Program-made: the position numbers and the translations under genes
Notes under the pieces: generated by a model
What the model was told of the DNA's origin: nothing
The model's input: the letters and a program-made list of their open reading frames with translations, nothing else
Databases searched by the model: none
Assembly: GCA_037447655.1 (NCBI GenBank)
Contig: JBBHKE010001768.1
Coordinates: forward strand, 106,706 to 170,705
Direction: 5' to 3'
Length of the DNA: 64,000 bases
DNA from: Zygnema cylindricum
Lineage: Eukaryota > Streptophyta > Zygnematophyceae > Zygnematales > Zygnemataceae
Shown here: one piece after another, positions 20,393 to 28,856 of the stretch
Position numbering within the stretch: position 1 is the stretch's first letter
Layout of the letters: each line of letters starts with the position of its first letter

Positions 20393-21889
20393 TGTTTCCA
20401 AAATAGTTGAGTATAAAAATGACCGAGGTAGCATGTCGAGCGTGCCTGAGAAACATAAGAGAAGGGCACCCAGCCCGGAGTCATCGGCATAGGAGTCCTG
20501 CAAATAGCCCCCAAATGCAAGTGCTTGCCACAAAAAATGATCATGCCCACTGCTGCCCACATCCCTCCCATAGATATGTATGCCAAAGAGGAGAGACACT
20601 TGGACCGGAAATGGGAATGAGAGCATGGGAAGGCGAAAGTAATACCCTCCCCTTTCCTTTCCCTACCTAGTCGGGTAAAGGGATTGGGGTCTAAGTAATC
20701 GGGCTGGTATCCTTGTTTCATGTGCTTTGTCTACGAGAAGTCTATCACACTTGTTCCCTCAAAACCCACTGTCTTGATCAAAGGGGGTTCAATTTACTTC
20801 GGAACGGTCACTTCAAAACCAAAGAGAACTCCAAACTAAGACACAAGTGCACTACCACGTAGAAAAATATAGATAAATATGATTGGCTTTCCAGGTTTAA
20901 CAATATCACCTTACCCCAGAAAAGAGAATAAAAGATAGAAATGTGAAAAATAGCGAAGCAAGCTTAACATACCCAGTAATAAACGATGACAATGAAAAAA
21001 AGGCGACCCCCTCTCCAGAAATTATCGTGAATAGGAATGGAGCTCCTTCAACCTCCGGTGTCCGCAGCTCGGAACGGATCAGACTCTTCTCGGTTTCAAA
21101 CATCAAAAAGTCCAAAAATCACCTAAAAAGCAGTTAGTGCCAACAACCCGCCCGAACTGTGATTCCCACAAAAGACAGATCCAAAACCAAGATGGCAATA
21201 GAGTTAAAACAAACAAAGATTCTCCAAAAGCAGGTTTGTTGGAATTTATGAGGGTTTTCACCGGTGACAATATTGAAAATCAACCTATCTCCTTCGGCCC
21301 CAAGTGCCTTATACATCAAAAGTTTGTCCAATCTCCGGCCCAAAAGTCAAAGCTATGCTATTGACGAATCAGCGGCAAGCAAGTGTAATTGAACTGACAT
21401 ATGACAAATTAATGCGTACTGCACTCGGGGCAAAAAGTTATGCTTCTGAATGCGGCTAGATCCGCGGCCGGAAGTTATTATTTAGTCCACTATTATAAGA
21501 CAAAGTACTGAAAATGACACGGAAGTGCCAGACTTTGACCTAAGGTAATTAAAGGACCAAAAGTCAGCTGAACCTGAACTAAATCTTTACAGACAGCTAA
21601 CAGCATAATCAAGACGGCAATCTGGAAAGTTACGTGGAGATCCACAATGTACCCTCCAAAAGGGCTCGTGGCAACTGATCCCATGTAACGGATTTGCAAT
21701 CTTTGAGGCGAAATAACTTGGTCGTCTGACCTCCGTTAGGCGTGAAGTAAAGTGCGCTCCGCTCAGTTTAGGGAATCCAAGGAGCTGATACGGCTTGGGG
21801 CACTCACTCCTCCGTGCTCTAGGGACCATACAAGGGAGAAAGGGCCCGAAAATCTCTTAAGGATATAAAGGTGTGCCTGAAAAGCACAC
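20393..21889. other. Complex sequence without a firm gene
   Basis: Minus-strand frames at 20329-20721 and 21493-21699 contain hydrophobic stretches that could be decayed exons of a membrane protein (for example MGSVATSPFGGYIVDLH near 21650). No consistent splice structure was found and no family is claimed. Confidence 0.2.
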
Positions 21890-22660
21890 GAGCTTGACAA
21901 GTATGTGAATTACTGTATTCGGTTACAAATATTGTTTGTAGAAAATGATATTGCAGGAGGAAACTTCACAAAAGCTCAAAAGGTTTTTTTGTTAATCCAA
22001 GGATTATCTAAGGAATATAGGTGTGCTTTAGATAGATTACAACAAGTTGATAAAAGGGATTGGAACTTACCTTTAGCAATCAAGTGTGTTTTAGAGGAAG
22101 AGGCTAATAACGAGGCTCTAAAGAATATGGGGAATTTTCAAAGTGTCACATCACAGTTCCAGAGAAATAGGAAAAGTTATAAGGTAGATTTTTTTTTTTA
22201 CTGTAATGAGTTAGGACATACTTTCAGGGTATGACCGCTATATAAAATTGCATGTGTCGTAGGAACATTCAGAAATGGATGGGATGATAATCGAGTTCGA
22301 CCCCCTAAACGAAGGGTTACACTTCCCGTCGACGAATTTGTATACTTGCCGATTGTTGCTCTTCGAGATATGGAACATGAGGAAGGAAAAGAAAAATTTG
22401 TTGTGACCGGAAATGGAGTGGAGAAAGAGATGACAGAAAAGGAGTCAGTTTTTGTCACATCTTCTAACGACATATTGGTGAGTGATAAAGATTCGCAAGA
22501 TGAAGAGGTTATTCAAGTAAGAATAGTGGAGGGAAGTGAAGGTTACTTGGAAGTAAAAACAGGAAAAACTGAAAATAATTTGCATATAGAGAGTAATGGA
22601 CTTAGAGAAGGAGAGAAAAGAAGTGTTCAGAAAATTGGAGTAAGTAGGTAAGTCTATAAT
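21890..22660 (+). pseudogene. Copia-like gag fragment with decayed zinc knuckle
   Basis: An open frame of about 110 codons contains AQKVFLLIQGLSKEYRCALD and IKCVLEEEANNEALKN. It then reads a zinc-knuckle-like YCNELGHTF in which the first Cys is Phe and the last is a TGA stop. After the stop the same frame stays open to about 22650 with an acidic Glu/Lys-rich region. It resembles the gag remnant at 17600-17748. Alternatively it is an ORF1-like nucleic-acid-binding protein of another retroelement. No pol domains follow before the TRIM. Confidence 0.45.
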
Positions 22661-23057
22661 ATGGGAAAAGGAAATAAAAATGCAAAATTTGAGAAAATAC
22701 CAAAAATCATTAAGAAAACAAAGAAAAGAAGTAGAATTGAAAGAACCATCTGTAGAAGAAAACATGTGCCAAAAGTGGTCAAAAGAAAACGGCGTGGAAA
22801 ATAATTGAGGGGATTACCTTTCACATTTTGTAATATTAATGGAATTTCTCAATTTTCCACTTTGTTTTGAAATTTGTTGGAAGATAAAGTTTTTAAAGAC
22901 CTAGAAAGAGGAAGAGGAAACAATGGCGAGTTTAAGAAGGACGAAATTTGGAAGACATGGCTGCGGGCAGCTCAAGTAGTGGTGACGTCGGTAGAAGTCG
23001 TGGTGAGGTTTAAACAAAAAGGAGAAATAGAAAAAAAAATGAAGGTACGGAAATGTA
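22661..23057 (+). other. No recognised gene
   Basis: A-rich sequence with a Lys/Glu-rich frame at 22874-23057 that runs into the TRIM. It may be a further part of the element above. Confidence 0.3.
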
Positions 23058-23110
23058 TGTTAAATTTCCTAGAAATACGAGATTCGGCATGTCCCACACT
23101 TGGACAAATT

Positions 23111-23181
23111 GAGCCAGTCAGTGTTCGTACCTAGGACCTTTCACTTCAGCTACGAACGCACTACCACTGTGCCACCAACAG
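23111..23181 (-). ncRNA. tRNA-like segment in 3' LTR of TRIM
   Basis: The most diverged of the three copies here. It keeps GGCACAGTGGTAGTGCG (A-box and D-arm) and the anticodon stem TTCGT/GTGAA, with loop AGCTGAA, but its acceptor stem is broken and its T-arm is weak. Confidence 0.45.
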
Positions 23182-23392
23182 GATGTAGAGACTAGCGGGT
23201 TCATACAAATTACAAGCGGCTCGAGTATGGATATTTCCATATTCTATCCCGTATTAGATAGGCTTCACGTGCCAATCCAACACCCCCCCTCACGGGAAAG
23301 CCGGTCAAACTATCCGCAATCCTGCTAGCTCTAATACCATGCTAGATTTCCTAAAAATCCGGGATTCGGCATGTCCCACACTTGAACAAATT

Positions 23393-23463
23393 GAGCCGGC
23401 CAGGGTTCGGTCTTGGGACCTTTCACTTTAGTTGCGAACGCACTACCACTGTGCCACCAGCTC
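23393..23463 (-). ncRNA. tRNA-like cloverleaf fused to TRIM primer-binding site
   Basis: 71 nt fit the tRNA layout: acceptor GAGCTGG pairing with CCGGCTC over all seven positions, D-stem GCAC/GTGC, anticodon stem TTCGC/GTGAA with loop AACTAAA, T-stem CCAAG/CCTGG. The 5' GAGC is also the end of the primer-binding site. Position 33 is A, not U, so a working tRNA is unlikely. Confidence 0.6.
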
Positions 23464-23524
23464 TGATACCATGTTAGATTACCTAGAAATCCGGGATTCG
23501 GCATGTCCCACACTTAGACAAATT

Positions 23525-23595
23525 GAGTCGGCCAAGGTTTGAACCTGGGACCTTTCACTTTAGTTGGGAACGCACCGCCACTGTGCCACCAGCTC
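23525..23595 (-). ncRNA. tRNA-like cloverleaf in 5' LTR of TRIM
   Basis: 71 nt: acceptor GAGCTGG/CCGACTC (six of seven pairs), D-arm GCAC-7 nt-GTGC, anticodon loop AACTAAA, T-arm CCAGG-TTCAAAC-CTTGG. The A-box TGGCACAGTGG and B-box GGTTCAAACC match the RNA polymerase III consensus. It is in the sense orientation of the LTR. Confidence 0.65.
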
Positions 23596-23696
23596 GATCT
23601 AGAGACAGGCAGGTCTATACAAATAATGGGCCGCTCGAGTATAGATATTTCCATATTCTACCCCGTAATGGACCAGCTTCACGTGCCAATCCAACA

Positions 23697-23846
23697 AGGT
23701 ACAATTATTTTTAAAACGCTCCATATTATATTCTAGATGTACGAAACTGAATTTTCAAGGAAGTGTTGGTTTGAAAAGTTAGTTTCGTGCGCACGTGTCG
23801 TTTCGTGCGTACACAATGTTTTGTGCGCGATTCTAATGCTATCTTG
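23697..23846 (+). repeat. LTR H fragment
   Basis: 23765-23846 matches the first 85 bp of LTR H at 19022-19105. It is cut by the solo LTR that follows. The bases 23697-23764 are unassigned. Confidence 0.6.
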
Positions 23847-24735
23847 TGAAATTCTGTGGTCTCCATTGACCCACAGAATGAGCAGCCTATGTAAAGCCTC
23901 TAGGATAATATTTGCCCCTTCTACTTTCCCGCTGAATAAGCACCGCCCAGGCACACAAATATTCTGACCACCCTCACCCCTATGAGGACAAGACTCCCCT
24001 GAGTCAAACGCAAAAAGAATCACTGAATTTGCTCACCTGAGCATGAAGTTATGACTGGTCAAAGATGACCTTTATAGTTACATGCTCTCTTAGAGAGAGA
24101 GGTACCTAAATTTTACTAAGTCTTGGTCTGCCTACTCACGACTACCTACTACTAAACCCTAGTCCAATAGGAACACTATATAGTATAAAAAGGTACAATG
24201 GGCGATGTACTTATTGTACGACCATTGCACGACAAGGTCTACAAGGTGACACCTGTGAAATCGGAAGCCATGGTTCCTCCTCCCATCTTCTCCGGTATCA
24301 AATAATGTGGCGCCACGTGGCACCGCGTGACGCTTTCTCCGTATTTTGCCAAAAGCTCACTTCGCGTGGCCGCTATAATGCCGGCCGTCTCATCAAAACA
24401 TATTTTACACGGTTCAGATTCGCGTACATGCAGGAAATGCTCCTTTTGCTTAGTCTGCTGTTAATTACCTGTTGCGTTAATATTTATAAATTTATGAAAC
24501 CTGTCATGTGTAACATTTCGTAACGCCTAAATGGTTAAGGCATAAGGTTATAGAGCATTTATAGGTCGCAAGTTCAAATCTATACTTAGGCATCATTTTA
24601 GCAAAATACCCTTTACTTCAAAAACTGCCACTTTCTAAATATTGCGGCAGCCATGGCGCGCCTTTGATCCTCACTCTCTTTCTTTGAAGCAAAAGTAAAA
24701 TAGGGAAGTGAACTATTTATCACCTATTTTCAACA
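23847..24735 (-). repeat. Solo LTR, family C
   Basis: 889 bp on the minus strand from TGTTGAAAATAGG to CACAGAATTTCA. It is collinear throughout with the 5' LTR of element C (26392-26903 plus 34378-34765, 900 bp). No internal region follows on either side and no clear target duplication was seen. Confidence 0.8.
24520..24593 (+). ncRNA. Antisense tRNA-like module in solo LTR C
   Basis: Opposite to the LTR orientation. It has D-arm GCCT-9 nt-AGGC, GGTCGCAAGTTCAAATC (B-box-like) and GCC/GGC ends that resemble an acceptor. It is similar to the 39359-39431 and 26541-26614 modules. Confidence 0.4.
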
Positions 24736-25109
24736 ATATTGTTCATACAATAAAACTATCAAACATTTCATTCTTTCATCGCGCAAAAAGAGCGGAACCC
24801 TAAAAGATAAAAAAACGCTACACCCTAAATCGCTACATCGCCGATCACTTTTAGGGTAGATAACAAAAATTCGTTCGCGAATTTTTTTAGCCGAGAATCA
24901 CTAAAAAATATAGCAGCATTATTTAAGTAAGTGGACTACAATATGCCACGTGTTAGAACACTATGCCAGATTAAAGTAGAGTACAGTACAGTAGTATTGT
25001 TAAAGGCCAAACTTCCATTATGCGTTCCAATTACTGTACGGATACGTTTACTGAAGAGCGTGCCTTCTATTAACTCGCGTGAGTAAGTGTACTCTCTCAT
25101 GTGCTAAAG
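24736..25109. other. No gene seen
   Basis: Unassigned sequence; several GTAC-containing words but no exon or repeat border recognised. Confidence 0.4.
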
Positions 25110-25640
25110 TTACAGTTATTTTTTTCCGTTTTCCTCTATAACTTAGAAAAAAAACGAGAAAATCTGTAGCCATACAAAAAAATTGAAATAACCACCTTAC
25201 AAGTTGCGTTACCTTACAACTTTATATGTAGTGCAATTTGTCGTCTAGCGGGAATCAGGTTGTCGTCTAGCCCATTTCGACCCACTTTCGCGTCCTTCCA
25301 GCTCATATTCAAACTTTATAAAAAATCACGTCGCGAGGTGACTTTAAATAAAGTTCCATGAGGTAAACGAATAGGCAGATGCTGCCGCGCGTGTCGGAAG
25401 TTTTTTACAATTTTTGAAAGCGGAGTAGCAAAAAAAAAACCCACTGAACGTTTACAGCATGTGCGTACTATTTTCCATGCGCTGATTTCCGTACAGGGCC
25501 TGACATATATAAAATGTGCGACAGCTTATGAAAGGAAATGTAGGCGACTACAAAACTCCTTAAAGTTGGTGAGTTCTACAAAAAGGGCGACGGTTGTAGA
25601 CGCCGAGGTTTTCGTGACATTGTAGATGTTTAGGGTTTTG
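25110..25640 (+). repeat. Dispersed repeat G, copy 3 (diverged)
   Basis: Shares CTATAACTTAG, TGTAGCCATAC, CAATTTGTCGTC and TTCGACCCACTTTCG-type words in order with 47310-47470 and 2480-2600. Confidence 0.45.
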
Positions 25641-25924
25641 TGACATAGCAAAGTCATGCTACGTTGTGAATTCTTCTGTAAGTAGATTTTCCACCATGGC
25701 TTCGCGATTTCTTTTTCTAATCTTATATCATTCAATATGCTATCAAACTGAGACCAAAAATATTAAAAAAAAAATATAACATATCTTTCATTTGATATTA
25801 TTATTTAATTTCATTTACAGAAGAAAGAAAGAGGAGAGCTCGGGTGAGAAAGTGGGAGAGGGACGAGGACAACATAAACTTTTGCAAAGGAACCATGAAT
25901 GAAAATGGAGGTCTGAGATCAAAT
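25641..25924. other. No gene seen
   Basis: A/T-rich then GA-rich sequence without recognised features. Confidence 0.4.
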
Positions 25925-26391
25925 TATTTGGGGTCCACCCACCCCCCACAGAATTCGCAGATCCAAAGAAGCTTTTCTAGAAAGTGTCGAATCCAAGTTG
26001 ATATAAACCCAAATGACTAACACCTTAGACAATCAGAACCCTAATACAGCTTCACCCCTGTGAAAGAAGACTTTCGGTGTGCTCAGTTCCACCAAGGAAT
26101 GCAAAGTTAGAACATAAGTTTTAGACATATTCACATACTTTGACTTTCCCTAAGAAATACAGCCACCCTGGCAGAAAAAAAATCTGACCGTCTACACCCC
26201 TGTGTAGCCTTAACTCCCCTAAGTCTGCAGCAAAAAGAGTCATTGAATTTTCTCCCGTGAGCAGTTAGTTATGGCTGGCCAAAGATGGCCTATAAATATA
26301 AAAGCTCTTTAGGAGAGAAGTGGCTACCTACAATTTTTCTAAGTCTTAAAATCCCTCTCTAAACCCTCAACTATTGAAGTACGCACCAATC
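25925..26391 (-). repeat. LTR E fragment, antisense
   Basis: Minus-strand sequence matches 18540-18985 of LTR E, including the TAACTTACTGCTC and GAAATTCAAAxTGGGTGAA blocks. It is cut at 26392 by the start of element C, which therefore inserted into an older E-type LTR. Confidence 0.65.
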
Positions 26392-26903
26392 TGTTGAAAA
26401 AAGGTAATTAATAGTTCACTTCTATAGTTAAGTTAGAATGTAAAGAGAGAGAAAGAGAGAACCAAAGGCACGCCATGGCTGCCGCGTCATTTAGGAGGGA
26501 GAATGAAATAGAAGGTATTTTACTATTTGTAGCAAAATACTGCCTCTAGCCGGATTTGACCCAGGGTCTACCGATTGCTATTTAGACCTTAGCCTTATCC
26601 ATTAAGGCACCAGCGAAACGAAATACGTATTATGTTTTACGCATATTTATCTATTTATTAAACGGGCTAATTTGCAGCAAACTAACGAAAACACGCATTA
26701 ATCAATTCATGCATTGAAGCGAATCGAAGGTGCATAAATACAAATGATTGGACGGCCACAATTGCAGCCGCCACCCGCAATAAACTCTCGGCGGCCTTTG
26801 GGGATAGCGTCACGCGACGCCACGTGGCACCATACTATTGGATATCGAAGAAGATGGGAGGAGGAACCATGGCTCCCGTTTTGACAGGCGTCACTTTCAA
26901 AGC
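26392..26903 (+). repeat. 5' LTR of copia element C, first part
   Basis: Starts TGTTGAAAAAAGG. It is interrupted at 26903 by element A and resumes at 34378-34765. The joined length is 900 bp, against 889 bp for the solo copy. The last five bases AAAGC are the target duplication of element A. Confidence 0.85.
26541..26614 (-). ncRNA. Antisense tRNA-like module in 5' LTR C
   Basis: Minus strand: GCCTTAATGGATAAGGC forms a perfect D-arm of tRNA-Arg type, followed by CTGGGTCAAATCC as a B-box-like T-arm. The anticodon arm is decayed. Confidence 0.45.
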
Positions 26904-27115
26904 AGTTGAAATAATTAGTTTTATTGTATTTTATAGGTTTAAATTAACTAGCGGAAAACATACAATTAAAATGTAGGCAACCTGCCTCCATCCCTTCTCT
27001 CTCGTCCCCATACTTGTTGTAGTCACCGAAAGAGGGAGAGAGCGATGGAGCCATGGCTGCCTCAGCTCCATGGGAAGGACTAAAGAGTGACTTAAGTCAC
27101 TCTCAACAAAAGGTT

Positions 27116-27193
27116 GAGTCCGGCAGGACTCGAACCCCTGACCGGCAGAGCGCGGCGTAGCCGTTAGCTCTAACCAGTCTGTCGTAGAAGTCC
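27116..27193 (-). ncRNA. Antisense tRNA-like module in 5' LTR A
   Basis: Minus strand carries ACTGGTTAGAGC (D-arm-like) and a perfect B-box GGTTCGAGTCC. The acceptor stem is poor. The same module is in the 3' LTR at 32240-32320. Confidence 0.45.
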
Positions 27194-27322
27194 GTTAGGA
27201 GATATAGGGTCTGATTAGTATTTAAACTATTGTACTATACATAAATCATTTAACTGAAAATGTTTACGGCGTGCATAGATACAGTTTGATAAATTACGAA
27301 GTACTATACTAATTTGAAACGC

Positions 27323-27363
27323 ATATCGCGCATTTTGTTTCGACATCGAAACAAATATCGCGC
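27323..27363. promoter_or_regulatory. Hairpin with flanking repeats in 5' LTR A
   Basis: ATATCGCGC, inverted arms ATTTTGTTTCGA and TCGAAACAAAT, then ATATCGCGC. The copy at 32447-32487 is the same. Confidence 0.6.
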
Positions 27364-27949
27364 AAGTATTTACTACGGCTGAGATTACATTACGCGTCAA
27401 ATCTGACAACGCACATCATCGCCAAAATCCCGGAATGGTAACTTTGGCATTTAGTGACGTGGCATGACCTGGCGCCACGTGGAGAGACGACATTTCGTCG
27501 TAAGAATTCCGAGGAACATACAGACGAGTGGAAAATGGACACATGTCCACCTAATGGTCTTGTCGTACAGAGGCCGTATAGAAAGTACATCGGCAGTAGT
27601 ACTTTCTGGTACTTTACAGTGTTCTGATTGGTTTGTACATGCAGTAGATAGAGGCTGTTAGAGGAACTAGGAAAAACTAGGACTTAGGAAAAATCAGGAA
27701 GATAGCCCTCTCTCTCTTTGAGAGTTTGTATAAATTGGCATCTTTGCCACCCTATAAATTATCGCCTAGTTGGGCGTTTTCAGAGATTTCTTTTTCTACC
27801 GACTCAAGGGAGTCCAAGCTGCACAGGAGTGCAGTAAGATTGTATGCTTGTCTGCTTGGGTAGCAGTGGTTTCCATTGAAAGTGGGTTAGTTAATAACTA
27901 TCTAGAGGCTTCATGTATTCTGTGGTCCAATTGAGGACACAGAATTGCA

Positions 27950-27964
27950 GGTTATGGGCCTACC
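27950..27964 (+). promoter_or_regulatory. Anticodon-arm primer-binding site of element A
   Basis: GGTTATGGGCCTACC, 14 of 15 positions complementary to the initiator tRNA-Met anticodon arm. It begins right after the LTR. The gag ATG is at 27954. Confidence 0.75.
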
Positions 27965-28856
27965 CTCTAGGGTGCCCACCTTCAATGGATCTGGGTTCAT
28001 CTATTGGGAAGCCATGATGATGGGATCTTTGTTCGAAAAACGATACTGGGGTATCGTCAGTGGACAAGTGAAACGTCCACCTTCGGGAACTCCACCAGGA
28101 TTTGGAGGAGTAAGGTTTCCTATAGCAACGGCTGCCTCAGCGGAGGAGGCAGATGATGGGGACAGCAGTGTGTCCCAAAAAAGGAAAGGGAGGGAGACAC
28201 CTCTCACTCCTATTGCCATAGTACTTGGAGGGGCGACCGTGAAGACCGCGGAGAACGATACTCAAATGTGGGAGGATGTAAACATGGGTGCCAAGAACTT
28301 CATTCTGAGGCACCTCACTCAAGCATTGGCCACCCCTCATCTTCACATTTACAAGGCCGAGGAGTTGTGGGAGAGTTTAGTGGAGATTTATAGAGCTAGA
28401 ACTATTCAAGAACTCTAGTTGGCTGAGCGAAAGCTAGTGAGTTACACTTACAAAGGAGGAAAGATGTTAGATTACTGTAATGATTTTTCTTGTTTGTATA
28501 TGGAGTTGGAAACTGCCGGGTGGACAGGTACAATGAAAATGAAAGTTAACACACTCATCATGAAGTTACCAAATGAGTTTGAGAACATAGTGTACCGAGT
28601 ACAGGAATTGCCTGATAGTTGATGGAAATGGAACACAGTGGTCTGGATGATACTTGTGCAGGAAAACACAATAGAGATTAGGAGAGGAGGAAAGAGCATT
28701 CAAGCTCTTGCAGCAGGAGGGGACCGATGGGGGAATGACCCAAAGAAACTCTACAAAAGGGAAAGAGATCATTCTGGGGGACCGAGGCCCCCAAAGGGTC
28801 TTTGTCATTTTTGCAAAAAGCCTGGACACTTCATCGCAGATTGTATCAAGCTGTAG
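27954..28856 (+). pseudogene. Gag of copia element A
   Basis: The start is the ATG inside the primer-binding site (MGLPSRVPTFNGSGFIYWE), matching the start in element C. The N-terminal F.G..FIYWE motif and KAEELWESL-like segment are followed by a TAG at 28416. The capsid-like part continues in the same frame: AERKLVSYTYKGGKMLDYCN, KVNTLIMKLPNEFENI. A TGA follows at about 28621 and a frame change brings the CCHC knuckle CHFCKKPGHFIADC near 28803-28844, intact. Expected role: capsid formation and RNA packaging. As it stands the gene cannot make full-length Gag. Confidence 0.85.

Larger units (their letters stand above)
23058..23696 (-). mobile_element. TRIM retrotransposon, complete, with tRNA-like LTRs
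   Basis: Read on the minus strand: 5' LTR 23472-23696 (225 bp, TGTTGGATTGG to AATCTAACA), a primer-binding site TGGTATCAGAGC (complement of 23460-23471), a short internal region with no coding capacity, a purine run AGGGGGGG (complement of 23283-23290) and 3' LTR 23058-23282 (225 bp). The flanks ATGTA and AGGTA agree at four of five positions. A second primer-binding site (complement of 23328-23339) shows that the segment tRNA-like/LTR end/PBS is duplicated inside. Size and lack of genes fit a terminal-repeat retrotransposon in miniature that depends on other elements for movement. Confidence 0.8.
26904..27949 (+). repeat. 5' LTR of element A
   Basis: Starts AGTTGAAATAATTAG (TGTTGAAATAATTAG in the 3' copy, so the first T is mutated) and ends GAATTGCA. 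It has an antisense tRNA-like module at 27116-27193 and a hairpin at 27323-27363. Confidence 0.85.

Noticed and set aside
20329-21830. Multi-exon membrane transporter on the minus strand
   Set aside because: Hydrophobic frames exist but no consistent set of splice sites or family motifs was found; left as unassigned.
23393-23595. Amber-suppressor tRNA reading TAG stops of the copia elements
   Set aside because: The loop AACTAAA could place CUA at the anticodon, but position 33 is A, the stems vary between copies, and the copia frames also have TAA, TGA and frameshifts.
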